In this document: piece after piece, positions 41,141 to 50,409 of the stretch
How the letters are laid out: each line of letters starts with the position of its first letter
Numbering within the stretch: position 1 is the stretch's first letter
Program-made: the position numbers and the translations under genes
NCBI RefSeq assembly: GCF_000337675.1
Contig: NZ_AOIB01000005.1
Span: 81,245-145,244, forward strand
Length of the DNA stretch: 64,000 bases
DNA from: Natronococcus amylolyticus DSM 10524
GTDB taxonomy: Archaea; Halobacteriota; Halobacteria; Halobacteriales; Natrialbaceae
Direction: 5' to 3'
Notes under the pieces: model-generated
The model's input: only the letters and a program-made list of their open reading frames with translations
What the model was told of the DNA's origin: nothing
Database searches by the model: none

Positions 41141-42826
41141 ATGTCCGACTTCGGAACGCCGCGGCTCGAGGACGACCTGGCCGCGTTCGCCGACAACCAC
41201 CCCCACCTCCGCGAACACCTCGAGGGGTTCTACGCCGAGTACAACGAGTACCCGGTCCTGATCGACGAGCCGGGTCCCGGCTGGGAGTCCCCCCGGCCGA
41301 ACGTCATCTACACCCCCGAGGAGCCGATCTTCTGTCACGTCCACGGCGACGTCGGCATCTCGACGACGTACTACTGCGTCGAGCCGATCCTCGAGGACGG
41401 CGACGGGGAGCTGTACGACGAGATCCGCCAGCGGATTCTCGACAAGAGCGTCACGCGGCCCGCCCCGACCGACAGCGAGGCGTTCGAGGAACACATCGAC
41501 GCCCTGTTAGACGAGGTCGTCGAGATCGGCTCCGGGACGACCGAGGAGCCGAGTTCGGGCGGGCTGTTCGACGCCTTCGGGACGAGCACGCTCTCCGTGA
41601 CCGAGGAGCAGTTCTCCCGCCTGCGCTACCAGCTCCAGCGCGACATCGTCGGCCTCGGCCCGCTCGAGCCGGTGATGACCGACACGGCCAACGAGGACAT
41701 CCACGTCATCGGCCCCGACCAGTGTTACCTCGACCACGGCACCTACGGGATGATCGAGGCGACCGTCGACTTCGGCACGCCCGCGGAGTTCGAACAGTGG
41801 CTCCGAAACATGGGCGAACGGATGGACCACCCCGTCAGCGACTCCGATCCGGTGATCGACGCGACGCTGCCCGACGGCTCCCGGATCAACATCATCTACT
41901 CCGACGACGTCTCGGTGCAGGGGCCCTCGCTGACGATCCGACAGGGCGAGGAGGTCCCCCTCTCGATCCTCCAGATCACGAAGTGGGGCACGCTCAGCCC
42001 CGAACTCGCGGCCTACCTCTGGCTCTGCCTCGAGAACGAGCAGACGGTGTTCGTCGTCGGCGAGACCGCCTCGGGGAAGACGACGACGCTGAACGCCGCG
42101 CTCTCGTTTATCCCGCGGGACGCCAAGATCTACACCGCCGAGGACACCGCGGAGGTAATCCCGCCCCACGACACCTGGCAGCAGCTCCTGACCCGGGAGG
42201 GGTCGGGCGACGAGAGCGCCGACGTCGACATGTTCGACCTGGTGGCGGCCGCGCTCCGCTCGCGCCCCGACTACATCGTCGTGGGCGAGGTCCGCGGTGA
42301 GGAGGGCCAGATGGCGTTCCAGGCCGCCCAGACCGGCCACCCGGTCATGCTGACGTTCCACGCCAGCGACATCGTCTCGATGATCCAGCGCTTTACCGGG
42401 AGTCCGATCGACGTCCCGGAGACGTTCATGGACAACTGCGACGTCGCGCTGTTCCAGAACCGGGTCAAGCAGGGCGACGACGTCCTCCGTCGGGTCACCT
42501 CGGTCCAGGAGATCGAGGGCTACTCCGACTACGAGGGCGGGGTCGTCACCCGGCAGGCCTTTCGCTGGGATCCCAGGGACGACGACGTCTCGTTTACGGG
42601 TCGGAACAACTCCTACGTCCTCGAGGAACAGATCGCGACGCTGCTCGGCTACCAGGACACTCGCCGGATCTACGACGAGCTCGATCGCCGCGCGGAGATC
42701 GTCCGCCAGCTGATTGACGCCGACGTGCTGGGCTACCACGAGGTCAACCGGGCGATCGCCGACTTCCAGCGCGACGGGCTGCAGGGGCTGCCGGTTCGGA
42801 TCAGGGGGCTCGATCAGTTCGCCTAA
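41141..42826 (+). CDS. arlI: Archaellum motor ATPase ArlI
   Basis: The 561-residue type IV-secretion-like ATPase powers both assembly and rotation. Walker A is GETASGKT (about residue 305), the Walker B region is DYIVVGEVRGEEG, and the His-box strand is PVMLTFHASD. The acidic N-terminal domain of about 170 residues interacts with ArlH and the membrane. It is placed between arlH and arlJ, as in other archaea. Confidence 0.96.
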   Translation: MSDFGTPRLEDDLAAFADNHPHLREHLEGFYAEYNEYPVLIDEPGPGWESPRPNVIYTPEEPIFCHVHGDVGISTTYYCVEPILEDGDGELYDEIRQRILDKSVTRPAPTDSEAFEEHIDALLDEVVEIGSGTTEEPSSGGLFDAFGTSTLSVTEEQFSRLRYQLQRDIVGLGPLEPVMTDTANEDIHVIGPDQCYLDHGTYGMIEATVDFGTPAEFEQWLRNMGERMDHPVSDSDPVIDATLPDGSRINIIYSDDVSVQGPSLTIRQGEEVPLSILQITKWGTLSPELAAYLWLCLENEQTVFVVGETASGKTTTLNAALSFIPRDAKIYTAEDTAEVIPPHDTWQQLLTREGSGDESADVDMFDLVAAALRSRPDYIVVGEVRGEEGQMAFQAAQTGHPVMLTFHASDIVSMIQRFTGSPIDVPETFMDNCDVALFQNRVKQGDDVLRRVTSVQEIEGYSDYEGGVVTRQAFRWDPRDDDVSFTGRNNSYVLEEQIATLLGYQDTRRIYDELDRRAEIVRQLIDADVLGYHEVNRAIADFQRDGLQGLPVRIRGLDQFA

Positions 42827-42827
42827 C

Positions 42828-44594
42828 ATGTCCTCGGAGACCCAGTCGTCACCGGAGCTCGCCGCCCGTTCGGCGCTTCGCGAGCTCGGGATGGCCTACG
42901 AACAGATGGGGTTCTCGACCGAACGGTACCTCCTGTTCGTCGTTGCGCCCGCGGTCGGGTTCTTCCTGTTTACGCCCGTGCTGGCGCTGCTGCTGGGTCT
43001 CCCCCTGTTGCTGACGCTCCCGGTCGTCCTGCTCGGGCTGCTCGGGGTCGCCGTCGCGGTCAGCTACCCGAAACTGCTCCAGGAACGGAAACGCAAGCAG
43101 GTCCGACAGCGCTTTCACCTCTTTCTGACCCACATCACGGTGCTCTCGATGACGAACATCAACCGCGTCGAGATCTTCCGAACCCTGGCCGAGGAGGAGG
43201 AGTACGACGCGCTGGCCGACGAGATGGGCCACCTCGTCGCGATGGTCGACACCTGGAACATGAGCCTCGACGACGCCTGTCGAATACGGGCCAAACAGAC
43301 CTCGAGCCCGCTGCTGACGGACTTCCTCGAGCGACTCGCCTACACGGTCGGCGGCGGCCAGCAGATCAGCGAGTTCCTGATCGACGAGCAGGACACGATC
43401 ATCCAGCAGTTCGTCACCCGCTACGAGGCCGACCTGGCGAAACTGGACGTGATGAAGGAGCTGTACATGTCGATGATGCTGTCGGTCGCGTTCGTCCTCG
43501 TGTTCGCGATCGTCCTCCCGATCCTCGTCGGGGCGAACCCGACGCTGCTGATCGCCGGCACGATCGTCATGTTCCTGATCGTCCAGCTCGGGTTCGTCTA
43601 CGCGATCCACCTCATCGCGCCCGCCGACCCCGTCTGGTACATAGAGGAGACCGCCGGCTTCGGTCCGACGGACGGGATCCCGACCGCGCTGGCGATCGGC
43701 GTCGGAACGAGCGCCGTGCTGGCGCTCGGCGTCCTCGTCGCCCTGCTCGGGTTCGTACCGGTGCCCGACCTCGACATCCCGCTGCCGATCCTGCTCGCGG
43801 TCCCCGTGACGCCGCTTCTGTACCCCGGCTGGAGGATGCGACGGGAGGAACAGAGGGTCAAGATCCGCGACGGCGAGTTCCCGAGCTTCGTCCGGACGCT
43901 CGGGGCCGTCGAGAGCGTCAAACAGACCTCGACGAGCAGCGTCCTCTCGAGCCTGCGCCACAAGGATTTCGGTGCGCTGACGGCGAACATCGACGCGCTG
44001 TACAAGCGGCTCAACATGCGGATCGACGGCGTTCGATCGTGGCGGCTGTTTGCCGCCGAGACCGGCTCGTACCTCATCCAGAAGTTCGGCGATATGTACG
44101 TCGTCGGTCGCCGGATGGGGGGCGATCCGAAGCTGCTGGGTCAGCTTATCAGCAGGAACTACAATCAGGTGCTGAAGGTCCGCGAGCAGCGCCAGCAGGA
44201 GACGATGACCCTCATTGGCGTCCTGTACGGGATCACCGCCGCGAGCGTCTTTGCCTTCTTCATCGGGCTCGAGATCGTCGACATCATGATGGATATCACC
44301 ACGGAGATGGATCTGGACGACACCGATGACCCCGAGAGCAACGTCGCCGGCGGGCCAGCGCCGGGCGATTTCACCGACGGTCTGCTCCATACCGAACAGT
44401 ACAACATCGCGGCCATCGAGTACCTGCTGTCGTTTACCATCCTGCTCAACGCGGCGCTGTCGGCGGCCATCATCCGACTCACGGACCGCGGCCATCCCAT
44501 TAGCGGGCTGGTCCACTTCGTCCTCCTGACGTGGGTCGGTGCGGTCGTCGCCGCCGCGACGCAGTACCTCGTCGAGTTCGTCGTCGCCGTCTGA
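42828..44594 (+). CDS. arlJ: Archaellum platform membrane protein ArlJ
   Basis: The 588-residue polytopic protein is the TadC/GspF-like platform in the membrane. Hydrophobic segments lie near residues 35-80, 220-265, 285-330, 460-490 and 520-588, with two cytosolic four-helix-bundle domains between them (KRFHLFLTHITVLS-type and EFPSFVRTLGAVE). It starts one base after arlI stops. The longer in-frame start at 42714 lies inside arlI and was rejected. Confidence 0.95.
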   Translation: MSSETQSSPELAARSALRELGMAYEQMGFSTERYLLFVVAPAVGFFLFTPVLALLLGLPLLLTLPVVLLGLLGVAVAVSYPKLLQERKRKQVRQRFHLFLTHITVLSMTNINRVEIFRTLAEEEEYDALADEMGHLVAMVDTWNMSLDDACRIRAKQTSSPLLTDFLERLAYTVGGGQQISEFLIDEQDTIIQQFVTRYEADLAKLDVMKELYMSMMLSVAFVLVFAIVLPILVGANPTLLIAGTIVMFLIVQLGFVYAIHLIAPADPVWYIEETAGFGPTDGIPTALAIGVGTSAVLALGVLVALLGFVPVPDLDIPLPILLAVPVTPLLYPGWRMRREEQRVKIRDGEFPSFVRTLGAVESVKQTSTSSVLSSLRHKDFGALTANIDALYKRLNMRIDGVRSWRLFAAETGSYLIQKFGDMYVVGRRMGGDPKLLGQLISRNYNQVLKVREQRQQETMTLIGVLYGITAASVFAFFIGLEIVDIMMDITTEMDLDDTDDPESNVAGGPAPGDFTDGLLHTEQYNIAAIEYLLSFTILLNAALSAAIIRLTDRGHPISGLVHFVLLTWVGAVVAAATQYLVEFVVAV

Positions 44595-44657
44595 CGGCTC
44601 ACCGCTCGTAATCGAACGAAGCTTCTTGCGTTCCCGGCGAGGAAACGTTCAGTAGTA

Positions 44658-45083
44658 ATGACAGACACGATGCCGTACCTCGAGACGCTCGACGGACCGA
44701 CCGATCGGACGGACGTAACGATCGAGTGGGTGAGATATCTCACCGACCGGTTCGGAACGACGGGGGCGCTGAACTGCCTGCGCTACTACGAGGAACTGGG
44801 CTGGATCGGCCCCCGCGCCCGCGAGCAACTTGTCGCCTACGTCCGGGGCGTCTCGCGGGGCGACGCTGCCCACCCTGACGCCGACGTCGCCTCGCCGATC
44901 GACTCGCTCGAGGGGAGCGCCTTCGCCGCTCACGCGCGAAGCCTCGCCTACGTGGCCCGCATCAACGGGGAGAGCCTGGCTGACGACGTGCTGGTCGGAC
45001 GGATGGCCGACCAGCGGATCGACCGGCAGTTCGACGCCCGGTCGGAAGACGTCGGCGATGTCGTCGGCATCGTCGACGAATAA
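44658..45083 (+). CDS. arlD: Archaellar protein ArlD (FlaD/E family)
   Basis: The 141-residue protein is homologous to the C-terminal domain of ArlCE: EWVRYLTDRFGTTGALNCLRYYEELGWI corresponds in position to the same helix pair in ArlCE. It lacks the coiled coil. Short FlaD proteins form part of the cytosolic switch complex. The 63-base gap after arlJ has no strong promoter, so it is probably the last gene of the operon. A hairpin follows its stop. Confidence 0.88.
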   Translation: MTDTMPYLETLDGPTDRTDVTIEWVRYLTDRFGTTGALNCLRYYEELGWIGPRAREQLVAYVRGVSRGDAAHPDADVASPIDSLEGSAFAAHARSLAYVARINGESLADDVLVGRMADQRIDRQFDARSEDVGDVVGIVDE

Positions 45084-45094
45084 CCTCCTCCGAT

Positions 45095-45115
45095 CGTTCC
45101 TTCGTCGGCGGAACG
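45095..45115 (+). terminator. Hairpin after archaellum operon
   Basis: CGTTCC and GGAACG (six-base arms, nine-base loop) lie 12 bases after the arlD stop. There is no T-run, so termination is possible but not certain. Confidence 0.4.
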
Positions 45116-45440
45116 TTCAGGAATTACTACGAAACTGGAGCGACAGCCGCGTCTGACGTGGCGACCGATGCTCCGATTCCACCCGAATCGGCCTGAAACA
45201 CCGGCTCGAGTATTTTATGCTCAGGTAGTTAACTAAATAATGAAAGTAAGGAACCCTGTTACTTATTACGTTCCGACACGAGGAACCAGTAGTTGGATGG
45301 GCACGACTCCGCACCTCTCGGAATCCCCCGAGACCGCCACAAAGCGTCGGATCGGAGCGACTGTCGGGCGAACGCGAACCTCGCGCCGCGACGTCGCTGG
45401 TCCCGACGGTGGCCCAGCCACGACACCGCCGTGATCATCA
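45116..45440. other. Leader/intergenic region before PadR-like gene, with palindrome and possible small ORF
   Basis: A TATA-like ATTTTATGC lies at 45211-45219, a ten-base palindrome TAGTTAACTA at 45226-45235, and an ATG at 45240 opens a 64-codon frame (to 45434) that ends six bases before the PadR-like gene. The distance from box to ATG fits a leaderless start, but the encoded peptide (MKVRNPVTYYVPTRGTSS...) is basic and unlike haloarchaeal proteins, so a long 5' leader of about 200 bases is the alternative. Confidence 0.4.
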
Positions 45441-45941
45441 ATGAGCAAACACGACTCCTCCATCGCGTCCGCGTTCGACGAACGCTCGAGTACCGAAGCC
45501 GGAAGCGTCGGCGCTACCGGTCTCGGGGCCGCCGAACCGGGGACGACGGACCACGAACTCGACGAACTGTTCGATCAAGTAACCGCCGCGCTCGCGACCG
45601 ACGAGGTCGCCTTCGACGAGTCGCTGATCAAAGAAAACCTCGAGGAGCTGTTGCTCGTACTCGTCTGCGTCCACGGGTCGACACATGGAAAGGAGCTGCT
45701 CGCGGATCTAACCGAAGAGTTCGACGCCCAGCTCAGCCCCGGGACGGTCTACCCTTGTCTGCACGAACTCGAGGAGGAGGACGTGCTGTCGATGCACGCG
45801 AAGGTTCGAACGAAGGAGTACTCCGTCGTCGACGAGGCCTACGTCCGCGCGACCCTCGAGCGAACGATGACCCAGCACCTCGCCTTCGGGCTGTTGCTGG
45901 ATCGGTTTCTCTCCTCCTATCCGGCCGCGGATTCGGAGTGA
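45441..45941 (+). CDS. PadR-like winged-helix regulator
   Basis: The 166-residue protein has a disordered N-terminus of about 60 residues, then a wHTH: ENLEELLLVLVCVHGSTHGKELLADL, TVYPCLHELEEEDVLSMH and the wing KVRTKEYSVV. A C-terminal helix (MTQHLAFGLLLDRFLSSYP) is the likely dimer contact. Its position right after the archaellum operon makes a role in motility control attractive, but no direct evidence exists. A palindrome near its promoter could be its operator. Confidence 0.8.
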   Translation: MSKHDSSIASAFDERSSTEAGSVGATGLGAAEPGTTDHELDELFDQVTAALATDEVAFDESLIKENLEELLLVLVCVHGSTHGKELLADLTEEFDAQLSPGTVYPCLHELEEEDVLSMHAKVRTKEYSVVDEAYVRATLERTMTQHLAFGLLLDRFLSSYPAADSE

Positions 45942-45958
45942 GCGCTCTCGCTCAGCCG

Positions 45959-46396
45959 CTACTCCGTCCCCAGCCCGTCGGCGATGTCGCTCAAACTGTC
46001 GCTCGGCGGTTCGCGGGCGTCGTAGAAGTTCGTCTCGCCGGGCGCTCTGAGTCCGTAGAGAAACTCGGGTTCGACGACGTCGATCAGCACTGATCCGCCC
46101 GAGCGTATCCCGTGGTCGTCGATCCACTCCTCGAGTCGGTCCGTTCCCTCGCCGGGGTTTCGGACCATCTCCGGTGTGTCGTAGACGCCCGGAAGCGACA
46201 GCTCCTCGCCCGTGAGGGCGCGTTCAATGCGCGCGAACCGCTCGCTCCCGTCGAGGACGACGCGGACGACTTCGTCGTGGACGAACGCCTCGCGATCCTC
46301 GGCCGGAACGTCGAGTTTGGTTCCCGTTGCCGTCTCGGTACACGTCGAGCGAACGGTTCGGACTGACGGGTGGTCACTCGAGATTCTGTCTGCCAT
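45959..46396 (-). CDS. Conserved haloarchaeal protein (DUF7112-like)
   Basis: The 145-residue protein starts MADRISSDHPSVRTVRSTCT and is a beta-rich domain with phrases KLDVPAEDREAFVHDEVVRVV and LPGVYDTPEMVRNPGEGTDRL. The C-terminal half has GGSVLIDVVEPEFLYGLRAPGE. It has no signal or membrane segment. It lies 19 bases downstream of the S6e gene on the same strand and is probably co-transcribed. The name is from memory and the function is unknown. Confidence 0.72.
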   Translation of the reverse strand: MADRISSDHPSVRTVRSTCTETATGTKLDVPAEDREAFVHDEVVRVVLDGSERFARIERALTGEELSLPGVYDTPEMVRNPGEGTDRLEEWIDDHGIRSGGSVLIDVVEPEFLYGLRAPGETNFYDAREPPSDSLSDIADGLGTE

Positions 46397-46415
46397 CGTA
46401 GAGAAACGGGGGAAG

Positions 46416-46808
46416 TTACTCGTCGTCGCCGCCCAGCAGCTCGTCGATCTCGCTGCTGCCGGATTCGACGACCGAGGCGTTGATCTGTGCGACGGCGTCG
46501 GAGACCTCGCGGCCGCGAACCGTGACGCGCCGGCGCTCGCCCTCCCGGGTGGGGTGGTAGCCGACCTGTCGGCCCTTCATCAGCACTTCCTCGAGGTTGG
46601 GGCCGCCGACGTCGGGGCTGAGCGGGCGGCCGGCCTCGTCGGAGCCGCCGGTGATCTCGAGGGTGTACCCGTCGAGACCGACGGCACCACCGTCGACTTC
46701 CTCGCCGATCGACTTGCCGATGAACCGGTTTGCGTCCTGTTCCTCCGCTTCGAGCTGGTAGGTCGATCCGGAGTCCGGATCGCCGACGACGACTGTGAAA
46801 CTTGCCAT
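46416..46808 (-). CDS. rps6e: 30S ribosomal protein S6e
   Basis: The 130-residue small-subunit protein starts [20 protein letters not shown]. The S6e core is visible: [36 protein letters not shown] and [21 protein letters not shown]. It lacks the long basic tail of eukaryotic S6, as usual for archaea, and ends in an acidic tail. A T-rich box about 25-30 bases upstream supports ATG 46808; the open frame further upstream is antisense to other DNA. Confidence 0.95.
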   Translation of the reverse strand: MASFTVVVGDPDSGSTYQLEAEEQDANRFIGKSIGEEVDGGAVGLDGYTLEITGGSDEAGRPLSPDVGGPNLEEVLMKGRQVGYHPTREGERRRVTVRGREVSDAVAQINASVVESGSSEIDELLGGDDE

Positions 46809-46919
46809 GCCCGGTGAAAAACGGCGCGCGCTCAAAAACACATCGAAACACGGTCTCGACGCGACACCCGCCCGCCCGCGTTCGGTGCCGTTTACCGCCC
46901 TCGGTGCGTACCGGCTCCC

Positions 46920-47198
46920 GTGAGCATCGATCGCGACCGCCTCGAGCGACGACTGCGCGAGGAGTTCGGCGGCTCGAGCGGCGCCGCTCGCGTCGTCGCT
47001 CGCCAGGCCACGGACCTCGCCGACTCCGGGCGTTACGAGGCCGACACCAGGATCCGACTCACGACGGAAATCGTCCTCGAGGAGCTCGAAGACGCCCCCG
47101 ACGGCGGCCCGCCCGAACGCTGGAACTGGTGGATCGGCTCGCTCGAGATCGCCTTTGGCGGTTACGAGACGTTCGGGATTTGCCGGTACCAGGAGTGA
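46920..47198 (+). CDS. Conserved haloarchaeal protein, unknown
   Basis: The 92-residue protein begins with GTG ([20 protein letters not shown]), has a helical N-terminal half ([20 protein letters not shown]) and a Trp-rich end ([20 protein letters not shown]). TTTACC at 46891-46896 lies 24-29 bases before the GTG, supporting a leaderless start. It is divergent from the S6e gene. No family was recognised. Confidence 0.68.
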   Translation: MSIDRDRLERRLREEFGGSSGAARVVARQATDLADSGRYEADTRIRLTTEIVLEELEDAPDGGPPERWNWWIGSLEIAFGGYETFGICRYQE

Positions 47199-47249
47199 GC
47201 GTGTAACTCTCAAACACCCCTTCGAACCGAAATACCCTTATCCGTGCTG

Positions 47250-47267
47250 ACTAACTAGTCAGTTAGT
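47250..47267. promoter_or_regulatory. TetR-type operator overlapping the tetR start codon
   Basis: ACTAACT (47250-47256) and AGTTAGT (47261-47267) form a perfect inverted repeat with a four-base centre. An overlapping one, CTGACT (47247-47252) with AGTCAG (47257-47262), makes a compound palindrome. The right arm ends inside the GTG start codon at 47266. The position on the transcription start is typical for autorepression. Confidence 0.75.
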
Positions 47268-47994
47268 GACCGATCCCGACGTTCGCGCGTCGATCATGCG
47301 CGCAGTGTATGAGGCCCTTTGCGAGAGCGGCTACACGGAGCTGACGGCACAGGATATCGCCGACCGGACCGACAAGAGCAAGTCGCTGCTGTTCTACCAC
47401 TACGACTCCAAGGAGGACATCCTGGGCGACTTCCTCGAGTTCCTCTTCGAGCGCTTCGACGAGCGCGTCGCCGAGACCCGCGACCGCCCGCCGGTCGAAC
47501 GGCTGGCAGTGTTCGTCGACTGGTTCCTCTACGGTCCCGAGGAGAACGATCGCCAGTCGTTCCACGTCGCGATGCTCGAGTTGCGTACGCAGGCGCCGTA
47601 CAACGAGGCGTTCCGCGAGAAGCTCCGCAAGAGCGACGATCAGCTTCGGGCGGTCCTTGAGGAGATCCTTCGGGACGGGCTCGAGGCCGGCGAGTTCAAC
47701 GAACACGATCCCGAGGAGACCGCGGCGCTGCTGATCGCGGCCTTCGACGGGGCTCGCATCCGTCAGCTAACGATCGGCCGCGACGAGTACCTCGAGGAGG
47801 TCCGGAGGGGGACCGCCACGTGGGTGTTCGACGACCTGCTCGCCGAGGACGCGTCGTTCCCGGCCGATCGGGATCCGAGTACCCTTCCGGAGCCCGACCA
47901 GCAACACCGCCTCGCCGCCGACCTGGGTGACGGCGGAAACGGCGATGCGGACGAGAGTACCGACGATGACCCGGCCGAGCGTGATCGGGAGTGA
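47266..47994 (+). CDS. TetR/AcrR-family transcriptional repressor
   Basis: The 242-residue regulator starts with GTG (MTDPDVRASIMRAVYEALCE). The N-terminal three-helix DNA-binding domain is ELTAQDIADRTDKSKSLLFY. A ligand-binding helical domain follows, then an acidic C-terminal tail of about 40 residues. It overlaps the MATE gene by four bases (GTGA) and shares a transcript with it, so the repressor probably senses a compound exported by that pump. The operator over its start codon points to autoregulation of both. Confidence 0.92.
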   Translation: MTDPDVRASIMRAVYEALCESGYTELTAQDIADRTDKSKSLLFYHYDSKEDILGDFLEFLFERFDERVAETRDRPPVERLAVFVDWFLYGPEENDRQSFHVAMLELRTQAPYNEAFREKLRKSDDQLRAVLEEILRDGLEAGEFNEHDPEETAALLIAAFDGARIRQLTIGRDEYLEEVRRGTATWVFDDLLAEDASFPADRDPSTLPEPDQQHRLAADLGDGGNGDADESTDDDPAERDRE

Positions 47995-49481
47995 GCAGGT
48001 CGAGCAAGGGCACCGATCGCTCGGTCAACGTCACCGACGGCGACCTGTTCAAGCCGCTAATGGTTCTCTCGGCGCCGATCGTCGCCAGCCAGCTCTTGCA
48101 GGTCGGCTACAACCTCGCGGACACCTACTGGGTCGGTCGGCTCGGCGGCGACGCCGTCGCCGCGCTGTCGTACTCGTGGGCGATCGTCTTCCTGATGGTC
48201 AGCGTCGGCGGCGGCCTGACCGTCGCCGGGACGGTGCTGATCTCCCAGCACAAGGGTGCCGGTAACTTCACGCGATCCTCTCACGTCGCCGGCCAGACCC
48301 TCTCGTTCGTGACGATCATCGCGATCGTCTTCGGTATCGTCGGCTACTTCCTCTCGCCCTGGCTGATTCGCCTGATCGGCGCGGAGCCGGGCAGCGACGC
48401 CTTTACCTACGCCGTCACCTACACCCGGATCATCTTCGTCGGCGTCGCGTTCATGTTCTGGTTTTTCATCTTCGACGCGCTCTCGCGAGGGTGGGGCGAC
48501 ACGCGAACGCCGCTGTACCTGATGGTGATCAGCGTCGCGATCAACGTCGTCATCGACCCGTTTCTCATCCTCGGTTTTCAGGACAACCCCATGTTCGCCT
48601 GGGTCGGGCTGGCGGGCCTCGAGACGACCCTCTACGAGGCGACCGGGTTCGAGGGGTACGGCGTCGCGGGCGCCGCCGTCGCGACGGTGTTCTCCCGCGG
48701 TATCGCCGCGACCGTCGGCCTCTACCTGCTGTTTTCGGGTCGGGTCGGGCTCGAGCCCTCGCTGTCGGACCTCCGCCTCGAGAGCGAGACCGTTCGGAAG
48801 ATCCTCGAGATCGGCGGCCCGATCGCGACCGAACAGGGGTTTCGCGCGTTCGGGATCACCGTCCTCACGGCGCTGATCGCCGTCGCCGGCACCGAGGCGG
48901 TCGCCGCCTACGGGATCGTCAACCGGCTCTCGTCGCTGATGTTCCTGCCGGCGCTCGGGCTCGCCCGCGGAACCGAGACCGTCGTCGGCCAGAACCTGGG
49001 TGCCGAGCAGGTCGACCGCGCCAAGCAGGCGGTCACGCTCAGCGGGGCGCTCGTCCTCTCGATCTTCGCCGTCGTGATCGGCGTCGCCTACCAGTTCGCC
49101 GAACCGATCACGGCGATCTTCATCGAGGGCGATGAGTCGGCGCAGGTGATCGCTTACGGCGCCGCTTACATCACGATCGCGGGACCCTCCTACCTCTTCC
49201 TCGGCGCCTTCCAGATCATGCTCGGCGGGATCCGGGGCAGCGGGTCGACCCGCGCCGCAATGTTGTTGTCGATCCAGGAGCTGTGGCTGTACCGCATCCC
49301 GATCGCCGCGATCGCGATCGTCGTCCTCGACATGGGCGTCATCGGCGTCTGGTACGCCATCGCGGTCTCCTACGTCCTCTCGGCGATCGTCACCGCCGCC
49401 TGGTTCCTGCGGGGGACCTGGACCGACAACGTCGTCGGTGACGCCTCGCCCGCGGGGCCGGATGCGGAGCCGAGCGACTGA
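47991..49481 (+). CDS. MATE-family multidrug/sodium antiporter
   Basis: The 496-residue transporter has twelve predicted helices in two related halves (first half around MVLSAPIVASQLLQVGYNLAD, second around EIGGPIATEQGFRAFGIT). The phrases DTYWVGRLGGDAVAALS and RGTETVVGQNLGAEQ are typical MATE loops. It exports organic compounds in exchange for Na+ or H+. It starts with GTG overlapping the tetR stop. The cargo is unknown. Confidence 0.92.
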   Translation: MSRSSKGTDRSVNVTDGDLFKPLMVLSAPIVASQLLQVGYNLADTYWVGRLGGDAVAALSYSWAIVFLMVSVGGGLTVAGTVLISQHKGAGNFTRSSHVAGQTLSFVTIIAIVFGIVGYFLSPWLIRLIGAEPGSDAFTYAVTYTRIIFVGVAFMFWFFIFDALSRGWGDTRTPLYLMVISVAINVVIDPFLILGFQDNPMFAWVGLAGLETTLYEATGFEGYGVAGAAVATVFSRGIAATVGLYLLFSGRVGLEPSLSDLRLESETVRKILEIGGPIATEQGFRAFGITVLTALIAVAGTEAVAAYGIVNRLSSLMFLPALGLARGTETVVGQNLGAEQVDRAKQAVTLSGALVLSIFAVVIGVAYQFAEPITAIFIEGDESAQVIAYGAAYITIAGPSYLFLGAFQIMLGGIRGSGSTRAAMLLSIQELWLYRIPIAAIAIVVLDMGVIGVWYAIAVSYVLSAIVTAAWFLRGTWTDNVVGDASPAGPDAEPSD

Positions 49482-49547
49482 CCGTCGGCCGCGACAACCC
49501 GTGTCAGAGGGGAAACACCGATTGTGCCCCGTCCCGAACTGTCGGGT

Positions 49548-49898
49548 ATGACCGATCGCAGACGACCGTTCTGGCCGGCCTATCTCCTCACGGCGCTGAT
49601 CGCCGGCCTGGGCCACTGGTATCTCGGCCAGTGGAAGCGGGGGTCGATCTGGTTCACCCTCTACGTCCTCGCGCTCGGCTTTCTCAGCGCCCGATCGATC
49701 TCGGGTGCCCTCGAGCTCGGCGACCCGTTCGTCGTCACCGCCCTGCAGTTCGAGTCGGTCAGCTACGCCGACGTCGCGATCCCGCTTGCCGTCCTGATCG
49801 TCTGCCTGCTCGACGTCTATCTCATCGGCGTCCTCCAGCGGACGGCCCCCTCGAGCGATCCGCCGGCCGGTGAGGCCCGGTCGAACGGCTCCTCCTGA
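49548..49898 (+). CDS. Small membrane protein, TM2/DUF7575-like
   Basis: The 116-residue protein has about three hydrophobic segments: PAYLLTALIAGLGHWYLGQW, IWFTLYVLALGFLSA and VAIPLAVLIVCLLDVYLIGV. The turn GHWYLGQWKRGSIWF recalls TM2-domain proteins. The C-terminal tail is polar. ATG 49548 was chosen over one eight codons upstream because it starts MTDRRRPFWPAYLL directly before the first helix. The function is unknown. Confidence 0.7.
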   Translation: MTDRRRPFWPAYLLTALIAGLGHWYLGQWKRGSIWFTLYVLALGFLSARSISGALELGDPFVVTALQFESVSYADVAIPLAVLIVCLLDVYLIGVLQRTAPSSDPPAGEARSNGSS

Positions 49899-49979
49899 GC
49901 GCTCGCGCTTCGGGAAAGCTCGTTTCGTCGGCGAGGCTCGAGCGTAACCAGTATTACCCCGCCGGAACTCGTATCAGCC

Positions 49980-50357
49980 ATGGAGACAGACGAGACGGGG
50001 CTGTTCGGCGGCGGAATCGCGATCGGCGTCCTCCTGATCCTGCTCGGTGTGGTCGCGTACGTGGGAACCGGGTTCGCGAGCGTCACGGCGCTCATCCCCG
50101 CGTTCTTCGGGATCGCCATCGTCGCGATCGGCTGGCTCGGCCGCGCGACGGGTCGGCGACGGCTCCCAATCTACGGCTACGGCCTGCTGGCGCTGCTCGG
50201 CATCGCGGGCAGCACGCGCGGGCTCGCGGACGCCTGGACGCTCGCGACGGGCGGCTCCGTCGACAGCCCGATTGGGGCTATCTCCCAGGCCGCCATGGTC
50301 GTGCTGTGTTTCGCCCTGCTCTTTCTCGTCGGCCGGGCGCTGGGCGACGACCGCTGA
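49980..50357 (+). CDS. Small four-helix membrane protein, unknown
   Basis: The 125-residue protein starts METDETGLFGGGIAIGVLLI, with hydrophobic segments at about 10-30, 33-52, 62-78 and 97-118. A TATA-like GTATTACC lies about 25-30 bases before the ATG (49951-49957), consistent with a leaderless start. No family was recognised. It precedes the beta-CASP gene by 52 bases. Confidence 0.62.
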   Translation: METDETGLFGGGIAIGVLLILLGVVAYVGTGFASVTALIPAFFGIAIVAIGWLGRATGRRRLPIYGYGLLALLGIAGSTRGLADAWTLATGGSVDSPIGAISQAAMVVLCFALLFLVGRALGDDR

Positions 50358-50409
50358 CGGCGGCTGGCGAACCGACGGAGGCAAGCGACTCGAGCGGAAA
50401 AGACCGGGT

